In this document: positions 9,207 to 19,300 of the stretch, in pieces | Layout of the letters: each line of letters starts with the position of its first letter | Numbering within the stretch: position 1 is the first letter of the stretch | NCBI GenBank assembly: GCA_950097015.1 | Contig: CATNEN010000001.1 | Location: 21,009,501 to 21,073,500 of the forward strand | Reading direction: 5' to 3' | Length of the DNA: 64,000 bases | Origin: Macrostomum hystrix | Lineage: Eukaryota > Platyhelminthes > Macrostomidae | The notes under the pieces: generated by a model | What the model saw: only the letters and a program-made list of their open reading frames with translations | Told to the model about the DNA's origin: nothing | Database searches by the model: none | Translations under genes and position numbers: made by a program

Positions 9207-9597
9207 AAGCCCAGATGGTTCGCGAAAAATTAACTAAAGTCCAATGTAATGAACTAATGTAAAATGCATTACGTACTTCACTTACTTTGCTTACTTTGCT
9301 TACTTTGCTCACTTTGCCTAACTAATCACATGCAACTAGTAATTAATATTGACGGGGTTGACAATGAAACCAAAAGTAATAGAACAAAAAGCTGTGTCCC
9401 AGTTCTAGACAAATCTACCACACAAGTATGTCATGGTAATCTTGACTGTCATCATCAAACCGAGACGTGGGACGTTCCCTGCAGTTAGAATAATCTACCA
9501 CAGGTTACCAGTGAACCACAAACACTGGGCCAGTGAATACAAATTAATGTATATCGGCTTAACTTCGTCTCAGTGGTCATAGATGCCAATTAGTTAT
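9207..9597 (+). other. LINE 3' UTR with short tandem repeat
   Basis: Non-coding. Near 9279-9320 the unit TTACTTTGC is repeated about four times, as often found at the 3' end of LINEs. Nothing else recognised. Confidence 0.45.
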
Positions 9598-9601
9598 GCT
9601 A

Positions 9602-10562
9602 GTATTGGTTTTGACAATCAATATGAGAAAATGGACAATCAAAATAAAGACAGCCATAGATCTGCATGCAGCAGCTCAGCTCAGCTTCGCAGCAGCTGCG
9701 GCTTAGGCCATAGACTTTTGACGATCGAAATGAGAATTGGACAATCAAAATGGCAACGCTTGGTTAGTGTAGCGAGGCAGCACCATGAAGGAAAGAATAG
9801 AATGGACTTCACTTTTCACTTTTAATGCCAGTGGAAACCGCACGTAAGGCTTCGAGCAAAAGATTCATTCTGCCAGCCATCTCTACAGTTTGCTGGTGAT
9901 GGCACCACCTGTGAGTCCAGTTGACCGACGTCGGCTCATCGAGGCAATGAATCGAGGCACACCGGTCAAGGACGCAGCAATAATCCTTCAGCTGTCAAGT
10001 TCAACTGCTCATCGCATTGTGAGGCTGTACAGGAATGAGGGAAGGATGGACGTTATGCCTCGTGGAGGCCGAAAAGAAGCAAGGTGCAAGCACCTTGCAC
10101 CTTGCAAGGTGGATGAGGAGATTCGTGAATTTCTGGAAGCAGAGGTGAACCGCAACCCGTTCCTCACCCTGAGCGAGATGGCACAGCGGGTCAACAACCA
10201 TTTTCCCGACAAACTGGACATCTCGTACAGAACTGTGGACAGAATTCTACAGGGACTGCTGTGTTTCCATCTTTTTCCTGACTGTTAGAGGCTGTGTTGC
10301 CATTTCTGTTCTTGATTTCTCGTTTCTATTGTTAAATTTAAACTTTTTTTTAATTTATACATTTTAATGTTAAATTTTCGTTCAAATAAACGTGCATACT
10401 GCTCCCGTTGCCATTTTGATTGTCCAATTCTCATTTCGATCGTCAAAAGTCTGTGGCCTAAGCCGCAGCTGCTGCGAAGCTGTGCTGAGCTGCTGCATGC
10501 AGATCTATGGCTGTCTTCATTTTGATTGTCCATCTTCTCATATTAATTGTCAAAACCAATAC
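9602..10562 (+). mobile_element. 961 bp inverted-repeat DNA transposon, Tc1/mariner-like, non-autonomous
   Basis: Bases 9602-9760 and the reverse complement of 10405-10562 match with only a few differences, giving ~160 bp terminal inverted repeats. The tips (AGTATTGGTTTTGACAAT) are flanked by TA on both sides, as expected for Tc1/mariner insertion. Each repeat contains internal palindromes such as GCAGCAGCTCAG / CTGCTGCGAAG and repeated GGACAATCAAAAT motifs. The single ORF inside covers only a DNA-binding domain. Confidence 0.85.
9899..10288 (+). CDS. HTH-only transposase fragment
   Basis: About 130 residues. Two helix-turn-helix-like segments are visible, the first around DAAIILQLSSSTAHRIVRLY and the second around ISYRTVDRILQ, separated by a PRGGRK linker. 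This is the paired-like N-terminal DNA-binding region of IS630/Tc1 transposases. The DDE catalytic domain is missing and the ORF stops shortly before the right inverted repeat. The start is uncertain: ATG at 9899 (MAPPVSPVDRR) is likelier than earlier codons. It could bind the long inverted repeats but cannot catalyse transposition. Confidence 0.65.
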   Translation: MAPPVSPVDRRRLIEAMNRGTPVKDAAIILQLSSSTAHRIVRLYRNEGRMDVMPRGGRKEARCKHLAPCKVDEEIREFLEAEVNRNPFLTLSEMAQRVNNHFPDKLDISYRTVDRILQGLLCFHLFPDC

Positions 10563-10565
10563 TAA

Positions 10566-11244
10566 AACACCTTGGTATTTATACTCACAAAAAACTCACC
10601 ACCAAATGGGGGAAACCTACTTTTAGTGGAGTCTACTCACAGTAGTATAACACAAGATGACAATAAATAAATAACTAACATTAAATAATTTTAAAGGTCC
10701 TGTGCAGGCGGGGGTTTTTGGTGTGGGTTTTTCACACCCCAGACCTTCATACTATCCAAAAAATCAAACTATCAAATTAAAATATCAACTATCCTCAAAT
10801 TTATTAAAAGTTACCAATCAAATTAAAAGGTTAACTTTGTGATAACCCGCGCACTGGGGTGTTTTCCCTCACCTTTTTCTCCCTCGCACACTGCACATGG
10901 CCTATTTGTTTTACTATAGAGATGCACCTTTGTTTTAATTTGCTCATCATGCATGCACCTACTTTGCTCACGTGAATGACCAAAATAACCAATTATTTTC
11001 CAATCTCTAAAATCTAAACTCGCTACTTTTAAATAATTTACAAACAAGTAATATGTTTTAAACAATAATTACCAAATATATATTTCTTCGGCTGATGCGC
11101 GGGGAGCAGGATGTAAAAACCCTGTGTTTTACCCCAAACTTGATAACAACAACAACAAATGAGATTTCTTCATGCGTTTTGCGTTTGCGATTCACGTTGC
11201 CTTTTACGTTCCTTCGCATCCGAGACAGCAATCCTTTTTGGGAA
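10566..11244. other. AT-rich stretch, probably including the unrecognised start of the GypsyA copy 2 LTR
   Basis: No convincing ORF. By the length of the copy 1 LTR, the copy 2 5' LTR should begin somewhere here, but divergence prevents placing it. Confidence 0.4.
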
Positions 11245-11484
11245 ACTAGGTTATATACTGCATTTCGAAGCAGAGTGTATAACCCGTTTCAGTAGAGTCA
11301 TAAGAGTTAGCCAGACATAGGTTAACTGAGAAGGTACGAGAAAACTTGCAATCTAAGCCTGACTACCAGATTGCTCCACTGCGACGACGCACCAGTGTTG
11401 AGGCCGGAAAAGATCCTCTCAGAATCTAGTTCCTGTCTTGGTCATTTTACCAATTGTGTGTGCCACGCTACCACAGGTACAACA
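11245..11484 (+). repeat. 5' LTR of GypsyA copy 2, recognisable 3' part
   Basis: Matches the end of the copy 1 LTR with many small differences (e.g. GCCTGACTACCAGATTGCTC against GACTACCGGATTGCTC) and ends CAGGTACAACA at 11484. Confidence 0.7.
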
Positions 11485-11545
11485 TTGGTGGCAAAGCGGT
11501 GTGATTAGAGTTAGTTTTTACTCATTCACTGCGGATACGAACGCC

Positions 11546-12667
11546 ATGTCCCAAGAGGAGCTGGATTCTGAGAGGGAGGACAGGCAGCAGGAAGCCCGGA
11601 GCAGGAAGTCTCGCGGTGGCTGTGCGCTGCAGGAAGCTGGCAGGAGTCGATGGTACGACCGCGGAAACGGCTGTGTCGGCGACGTCGAGGACAGCGAGAG
11701 CGACTTCGGCGACGACGACCAGTCCGGCGGCGAGGACGACGACCGAGGCGCAGCAGCAGCGGCAGCAAGGCGACGACGACCAAGGCTGGACGACAGGGCG
11801 ACGGCGGACCTGGTGTACCGGATGCTCAACCTGATGGAGAAGCAGGTGGAACAACAAGGTAGGACGGCGAAGATTGCCAAGTTTTCTCGGGGCCAGGACG
11901 TACATCTGTGGGTGGAGGCGTTTGAAGCGTATTGCGCCCGGGCTGCGATTCGCAGTTCGGAGACACGCAAGGCCCTTCTACTCGACCACCTCGATGTACA
12001 GTGCCTGAATGCCGTCCTCAGGATGAAGCTGCCCGAAGAGCTCACGTATGCCCAATTCAAGGAGCGTATTGTGGAGCGATTCGCGCAGCTGAGCAGTCCT
12101 GAGGAGTACCGAGACGAGTTCCGCAACCGCTATCAGAAGAAAGCGGAAACGCTTGATGATTATGCTGATGCGTTGCAGGGACTCGGTGAGCAGGCCTATA
12201 CCAACCTTCGCCAGAGAGACCTGGACTATGAGTTGGTCGACCAGTTCATTAAGGGAGCTAGGACTTCGGTTGAGAACCGCAAGCACCTGCTGCGGACTCG
12301 CCCTAGAACACTCCTGGAAGCTAGGCGAGAGTTAAAGTGCCTAGAGGTGGTCGATGAGGCAGTCCAGAGGGCGAAGGATGGGCCGGCTCGGATGGTGCAC
12401 AGCGACGACGAGGACCTGAATGCGCGGCCGCCACCGCAAGGTGTTACCGCTGCGCTGAAGGGACTCGAAGCGCTGATGACCAAGATGGTCGAATGTCAGG
12501 GACAGCAGCTGCAGCATCAGTAAAAGATGCAGGAGATGCTGGTCCTGGCACTCAGTCGACCACAGGGAGCCGTGCAGCAGGAAGGACCGGCGCCGCCAAG
12601 AGGGGCATGCTTTGGTTGCGGAAATTTCGGACACCTGAGGCGTGATTGCCCGACGAGGCCACCTTAG
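11546..12667 (+). pseudogene. gag: GypsyA copy 2 gag with premature stop
   Basis: Closely similar to copy 1 gag. TAA at 12521-12523 replaces CAG, cutting the protein before the CCHC knuckle; the knuckle (CFGCGNFGHLRRDC) is still present downstream in the same frame up to the old stop at 12667. Confidence 0.85.
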
Positions 12668-13842
12668 CCGCGTTACGAGCACCACGCTCAGGGGTACCCA
12701 GGAGCGCAACAGCAAGAGCCCAGGCAGCAGTCCGAGCTGCAGGCCCAAGGCACTCAGACGTCGGGAAACGGGACGGCGAGGAGCATGGAAGGCAATGCCC
12801 CTCGCAGTCCAGTTCCTGGACGGGCCTGAGGGGAACTGAGGAGCAAGCTGGAGGAGAGGGTGGGGGCTCTCCTAGTACCAGCTTCCTCGAGCGTTGGTAT
12901 GCCTCCAACGCTGACCCCTACGGGACGGCGATAGTTTCCAAGAAGACAGTGCCCTTCCTCCTGGATTCAGGGAGCAGGCGCTGTCTAATTGGAAGTGAGA
13001 CGTGGGCATCTCTGAGGCATGTAGTGCCGCACGCTGTGCTAACAGGAGAGAGTGCCCTGTGCAACTTCGATGGTTCTCGGTTGCCAGTGTTAGGGCGAGT
13101 CGCCTTTGAGGTCAGGCTTGGCGACTACACAGTAGACGTCGAGTTCTGCGTGACAAAGGGCGAACACGAGAACATCTTAGGAATTGATTTCATGCGCCAG
13201 AACACCCAGAAGATTGATTTTCCGAAGCGGATGCTGACCATGAAATCAGGAACCAGAGTGCCGCTGAGATTCACGAGGCGAGAGGCGAGGGCCAGTCGGG
13301 TTTACTCACTCGAGCAGACCACTGTGCCAGCGCGCTCTTCGATGCTCGTAGCGGTGAAGTTAGCGGGTGGCCGGACGGACTGTCACGGCACGCCGCTGTT
13401 TGTTAAGTCCTTAAAGTCAGGACTGAAGCCGGGAGTGTCTCAGGTAGGGATGACTCCGACGTTGATCACGATGACTTCCGGAACAGGATGTGTTGAGGTC
13501 ATCAACACCTCTTGTTTTCCGGCTGTCATTCGTCGCAATAAACTTGTAGGGCTGGCAAGGTCCGTGAAGGCAGACGAGCTGAAGCATCTGCCAGAGTCGG
13601 AGGAGACGCCAGTCCTAGGACCTGCCGAGGTGCGCCAAGATAAGGCGGTGCTGCAAGGGTGTCAGGAAGACACGACCGCAGGCCAGCTTTTGAGGCGGGA
13701 AGCACCTGTCTACGGGGCTCCGCAGTCAGCTCGTTGCAGCCAGTTCTGCCTGCAGACTGTGCATGTCGCCGTGCAGACGGTAGCTACTGAATGTAGCTGG
13801 AGCCAGGGAGCCACAAGGGAAGAGCACTGGGTGCGGGGCTGA
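12646..13842 (+). pseudogene. pol: GypsyA copy 2 pol remnant lacking RT and RNase H
   Basis: Keeps the protease (LLDSGS near 12960) and then jumps, at about 13612, to the spacer before the Cys repeats. TGA near 13840 replaces the TGT of copy 1. It is without polymerase and integrase and cannot support its own movement. Confidence 0.85.
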
Positions 13843-13857
13843 GATGCCGAGGCTCAG

Positions 13858-15096
13858 GTGCAGACTCAGGTGGTGGCGGAAGGCTCAGAGGTAAAGGAAA
13901 AGGTGCCCGCTCGTTGCAGCCAGTCTTGCCTGCAGGCGCCGGATCCAGAGCCTCTGGCGTGTCCGGAGACAGAGGAGGAAGTGTCCGCTCGTTGCAGCCA
14001 GTCCTGCCTGCAGACACCGAATCCTGCTGTTGAGGAGTTCTCAGAAACAGGGGAGAAGTCACTGGCTCGATGCAGCAAGTCCTGCCTGCGAGCGACGGAT
14101 CCCGCTGTGTCAGGGTCCTCGGGTCAGGAGGATCAGCAGTCAGCTCGTTGCAGCCAGTCCTGCCTACCGACTGTTGGTCTCTCCGTGGGACAGGGAGCAG
14201 AGGTGGAGGGGAGTTGTCAGACTCGTTGCGACCAGTTTCGCCTGTCAAGGACTGCATCTCATCTTCGTCAGCGAAAGAGGCACCGCATCTTCGTCCCGGC
14301 GACCAGTGTCGTCACCTCATCAGAAGAGTTGCGGAATGGACTGCTTGCAGTCCACCGCGACCTGCCTGCCGCGGGCCTAGTGGTGCACGACACCATTCAG
14401 CAGCCCGAGGGTCGGGGCTTCACCGCCATTCTTGGCCTGTCGGACGTCTGGATGCGCAAGTACCCGGACGACACGCAGATCGCCATCGGCCTCCTAAAGC
14501 TGCGCATCAGAGCTTTTGAGGCAGACAAGCGCAGAAAGCAGGGCGTGAACCCTACAGAGGCGGCAGCCGAAGGAGCTTCGGCCCCTAAGGCAGCAAAGCT
14601 CTCGAATAGGGGGCATAAAGCCCAGCAAAACCGCGCCGGAAAGGCAGATCGCGCTGCGGAGGGGGGCTCTGATCGCCACCCAGCGCGCTCCACAAAGCGG
14701 AAAGGCCTCCTGCAGAGGGCCGCGGAGGCAGTCCAGTCAGCCAAACTGACCCACCTCAGGAGGGAGGTCTCCGGCCAATCGAGGCGAGCTGCCCAGCCTA
14801 GGGAGACTGGCGGCGCCACCGATGGGCCCAGTTCCATAGAGCAGGGAACTCGGGGACCACGCCAAGTTGCCCAGGGCGGGGCTCTCACCGAGACAGTGGG
14901 CACCACTCAGATGGTGGGCTCCGCTATGGGAGGAAATCGGGCGCCTCAGGATGCCCAATGCCCGCCCGCAGGTCAGGAGCCCAACCTTGAGGAGGAGCCC
15001 ATGGAAACCGGCTGCCCCCGTTTTCTCCCCATCACTGAAGAGGAGGAAGAGGGCCTTCTGGCCCAATCCCCTCAGAAACCGGAGGACCATCAATGA
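13858..15096 (+). pseudogene. Chimeric ORF: GypsyA Cys-repeat spacer joined in frame to LINE ORF1
   Basis: About 412 open codons. The first ~130 are the copy 2 spacer with five ARCSQ-type repeats; from about 14254 the sequence becomes LINE ORF1. The LINE part has a globular segment (RIFVPATSVV, GFTAILGLSDVWMRKY, GLLKLRIRAFEADK), which resembles nucleic-acid-binding ORF1 domains of invertebrate LINEs, then a basic and low-complexity half and an acidic end. No ATG opens the fused frame, so translation of the fusion is unproven; LINE ORF1 may lack its own start here. The stop TGA overlaps the ATG of ORF2 (ATGA at 15093-15096). Confidence 0.75.
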
Positions 15097-16127
15097 TTGA
15101 AAATCTTTGCTGCCTCCAAATAAACACTCAGCACTGCGTGGCAGCATCGGTTAACCTGATGCGCACGGCTGAGCGCACGCTCCCGAGCCTCATTTTTGTT
15201 CAGGAGCCATGGCTTTCCAAAGGTAAGTCTACAAATGTACCTTCGGGATTTGACTGTTTTTGCATGGCGGATACCCCTCGCCCCAGATCGCTGATCTTTG
15301 CTGCGAATTCTCTAAAAGCGTGGATGAGACCCGACCTTTCCACCGGGGACATCTGCGTGATCCAAACCCTGCACCTTGTGCAGCAAAAATCTACTCTGGT
15401 GGCTTCGGTGTACCTGCCAGGAGATGCCCCCACGGTCAGCGATGCGTTGGTAGCCCTCTGCGACTACGTGCATGCGCACAACTTCGAGCTCCTCATTGCC
15501 GGTGATGTGAACGCACACCACACGCACTGGGGTAGTAAGAACATCAACGACCGCGGCGAAGAGCTTCTCGCTTTCGTCGGCGGCACAAACCTTAACTTCT
15601 GCAATGCCGGAAGCACCCCTACTTTCGACAATGACCGCTGGTCGGAGGTCCTCGACGTCACCCTCGCCTCCCCGGGCGTCCTCGCCAGGATATCCGGATG
15701 GAGAGTGTGGGGAGAAGAGGAATCCCTCTCAGACCATAGTTTTATCCACTTCGAGGTTGCTTGTGCTACCCCGAAGAAAAACCATCACCTGGAGCAGGAA
15801 CGTCCGAAACACCGACTGGACCAGGTTCGGCCTTGAGCTGAGCAGGGGCCTGCGCAATTTCGGCACTCCGGGTGACATCACAAACTGCGACATTGTTGAC
15901 GAAATAGCCTCCAAGCTTGGAGGCACGGTCATCGATGCCTATGAGGCGGCCTGTCCCCTCAAAGCCTATAAAGGCAAGAAATCTGCCTCCTGGTGGAACC
16001 CCGAGCTCGGAATCCTGAGAAAACGAGATTTCTAAAAACCAGGACCCCTGAAGACAGAGAAGCCTATGTTCATGCCAGCCATGAGTTCAAGGGCCAGGTC
16101 AAAAGGGCAAAAGTGGCAAAATGGCGC
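15093..16127 (+). pseudogene. LINE ORF2, 5' part: apurinic-like endonuclease
   Basis: Starts at the ATG overlapping the ORF1 stop. Endonuclease motifs are present: QEPW (catalytic Glu), GDVNAHHTHWGS, and SDHSFIHFE near the end. The frame breaks near 15780 and continues in another frame (open to 16035) with the usual linker, including SWWNPELG. Another shift follows before the GypsyB insertion. It nicks target DNA in live relatives; this copy is broken. Confidence 0.85.
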
Positions 16128-16364
16128 TGTGGTGACTGCGTTTCACTATCAGTGCAGAGTAGGGGATTGAGGGTGTTATTTTTCTCTCTCTCTCACACAA
16201 TGTACTCGCGCATGTGCGTACTCTGGAGCGCGTGCACGCCCAGAGGTAGCGGCTGATTGGTCAGCCTGGTCAGGCTGAGAAATAAACTTATATTTATTTA
16301 GAGAGCTAGGCTTGGCCTGCTCTGAAAAACTTCTCTCTCTGCAAGCCACGCTGACTTTATTACA
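16128..16364 (+). repeat. GypsyB 5' LTR
   Basis: Begins TGTGGTGACTGCG and ends CTTTATTACA. Contains a CT-rich run and AATAAA at 16281, a possible polyadenylation signal. The bases after it (GTGGCAACGAGGTGAC, 16365-16380) are the probable primer-binding site; I could not assign the tRNA. Confidence 0.95.
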
Positions 16365-16382
16365 GTGGCAACGAGGTGACTA

Positions 16383-19300
16383 ATGGCCACTGGCCTACTG
16401 TGTAGCATCGGTCCATTTGAGCCTGAAAATGAGGACTGGCTGCAGTACAAGGAAAGAGTGGAGCAAGTTTTCATTGCAAGCGACATAGAGTCCGAAGACA
16501 AAAAGCGAGCTGTCTTCCTCAGTGTCTGTGGCAAGGAGACATTCAAGCTGATTTGCAGCCTGCTGGCCCCGGAAAAGCCATCGGAGACGAGCTACGCAAA
16601 CATTTGCCAAAAGCTAAAGGAGCACTGGAAGCCGGAGCCTTCTGAAATTGTGCAGCGTTTTCATTTCTATCAGCGCGTGAGGGCCAGCACCGAGTCAGTG
16701 GCGGATTTCCTGGCCAGTTTGCGGCGTCTGGCCGTGGATTGCAAGTTCGGAAACAGCTTGCAGTCGATGCTCAGGGATCGGCTGGTGCTCGGCATCCAGG
16801 ACGATCGGATCCAGCGCAGACTGCTGTCGGAGCCGGGGCTGGATCTCGAGAAGGCGCTGAAGATCGCTCAAGCGGTGGAGCTGGCGGAAAAAGGCTGCAC
16901 GGTCGTCAGGAGCTCACAGGAGGCGGCTGGCCCAGCGGCGGCTGCTTCAGTCGATCGAGTCGACCAGGCCAAGGCGACCGGATCCGGTCGAGCCCCACAG
17001 AAGTGCTTCCGGTGCTTGTCGACTCGACATCTGGCGGACAGGTGCCCGTTCATCAAGAAGGGATGCTTCAAGTGCGGCAAGCTCGGGCACACCGCAGCTG
17101 CTTGCCGTAGAGGCGCCGGAGCATCGGGTGCGGACTCCAAGCCCCGCGTGGGCGCCGTGCAAGAAGCAGAAGACGAGGACTGCAGCTCCCTTAACACCCT
17201 GCCCAGCGTTGCAGCCAAGGTACCACCCTACTTGACCACGGTACGGATCAACGGCGTGTCCTGCCTGATGGAGATCGACACGGGCGCCGCGGTGTCGCTA
17301 ATCTCAGCCAAAGTCTACCAGGATCTTCTCGGTGGTATCCCTAAGCTCGGTGGGACCACGATTCGGCTGCGGAACTACGGCGGCCAACCTGTCAACGTGA
17401 TGGGACAGTTGAGCGTCACTGTGGAAATTCCAGGAAAGGAACAGAAACTCCTGCCTCTGGTGGTGGTCTCAGGAAGCGGCTCCAGCTTAATCGGACGGAA
17501 CTGGCTGTCTGAACTAACCTTGGACTGGAGAAGCATCAAGGAGTTGCGAGAGCGAGAACTGCCGGCTCAGGGCAATCAGCAGGTGGAGCAGCTGGTGCAA
17601 AAGTACAGCGCAGTATTTTCGGACGGACTCGGTTGCTACACAGGCGAACCACTGAAATTGCGGACGAAACCAGGTGCACAGCCCAAATTTTTCAAAGCTC
17701 GGACGGTGCCGTTCGCCTTGAAGTCCAAGGTGGAGGAGCAACTTGACCGGGAGATCGAGCAAGGCGTTCTGCAGCCTGTCTCTAACTCCGAGTACGCGTC
17801 TCCTATCGTGCCGGTGCTCAAGGCGGATGGATCCGTCAGAATCTGCGCGGATTTCAAGTGCACTGTGAACCAGGACGTTGTGCCGGACTCCTACCCGCTG
17901 CCCAGAATTGAAGAATTGTTCGCAAAGCTAACAGGAGGCCAGAAATTCACCAAGCTAGACCTCAGTCAGGCGTATCAGCAGCTGCCCCTGGACTCGGAAT
18001 CACAGCGTCTGTGCACCATCAACACCTCCAAGGGGTTGCTCAGATACACCAGGCTGCCGTTCGGCATCTCACCGGCAGTCGGTATGTTTCAGAGGACAAT
18101 GGACGGCTTGCTTCAAGGAAGACCGCACACGGCAGCTTTTATCGACGATCTGCTGGTGACAGGAACTGATGACGCAAAGCACCTGGAGAACCTGGAAGCT
18201 GTTTTGCAGCGCCTACAAGATGCTGGGCTGAAGTGCCGAGCTGACAAGTGCCGGTTCATGCAGGAGTCCGTGAGCTACCTGGGCCACCGAATCGACGCCG
18301 GCGGTCTCCACCCGCTGGAAAGCAAGGTCAGCGCGATCGTCGAGGCGCCAGCTCCCCAGGACGTCACCCAACTCCGCAGCTTCCTGGGCCTCATAAATTA
18401 TTATGGACGATTCCTGCCGAACCTGTCCAGCGTGCTCGCTCCGCTGCACCGCCTCTTGGACAAGGGCGCTGCCTGGCCATGGAACAGCCCGCAAGAGAGT
18501 GCGTTTCACCGCTGCAAGGAGCTCCTGCTGAGCTCCCAGACTCTAGTGCACTTCGACCCCGGGAAAGAGGTCATCCTGGAATGCGACAGCTCGCCCTACG
18601 GTCTCGGCGCGGTCATCTGCCACCTGATAGATGGCGTGGAGCGGCCTATCGCGTTTGCGTCCCGCACTCTGGCCGATGCGGAGAAGAACTACTCCCAGAC
18701 GGAGAAGGAGGCCTTGGCAGTTGTTTTCGGCATCAAGCGATTCCACACCTATCTGTACGGCCGGAACTTCCAGCTGAAGAGTGACCACAAGCCGCTTCTA
18801 GGGCTGCTTCACGAGAACAAAGCCATTCCGCCACTAGCATCGGCCAGGATTCAGCGCTGGGCTCTGCTGCTGTCCAGCTACTCCTATCGACTGCAGTACC
18901 GCAAGGGCGCCACCCTGCTGCGGGCGGATGCGCTGAGCCGGTTGCCGCTGCCGTCCAAGCCAGCGGATGCGCCGGCGCCGGCTGAGGTGGTACTGCTGAT
19001 CGACTCGTTCAACGAGGGCCCAGTGACTGCGGCTCAAGTTCGCTGCTGGACACGGCGAGACCCGCTGCTCGGTCGAGTGCTCAGGTTCGTGCAAGAAGGC
19101 TGGCCGGAGGATCGGCGATGGAGCGAAGATCTGCGGCCGTTTGCCTCTCGAGCTGCGGAACTGAGCGTGGAGGACGGCTGCCTGCTTTGGGGCACCAGAG
19201 TGGTGGTGCCGGTTCAGGGACGCCTGGCGCTGCTCGAGTGTCTGCACCAAAGTCACCTAGGAGCGTCCAAGCTGAAGTCGCTGGCCAGGAACTATTTTTG

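Larger units (their letters stand above)
11485..14253 (+). mobile_element. GypsyA copy 2, internally deleted and truncated
   Basis: Same order as copy 1 but with a premature stop in gag (12521), a deletion in pol, a second stop near 13840, and loss of everything after the Cys-repeat spacer. The deletion joins sequence equivalent to copy 1 about 2255 and 3965, so RT and RNase H are gone. Short similar sequences (CCGGTC/CCAGTC) sit at the junction. The right end at about 14253 runs straight into a LINE. Confidence 0.88.
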
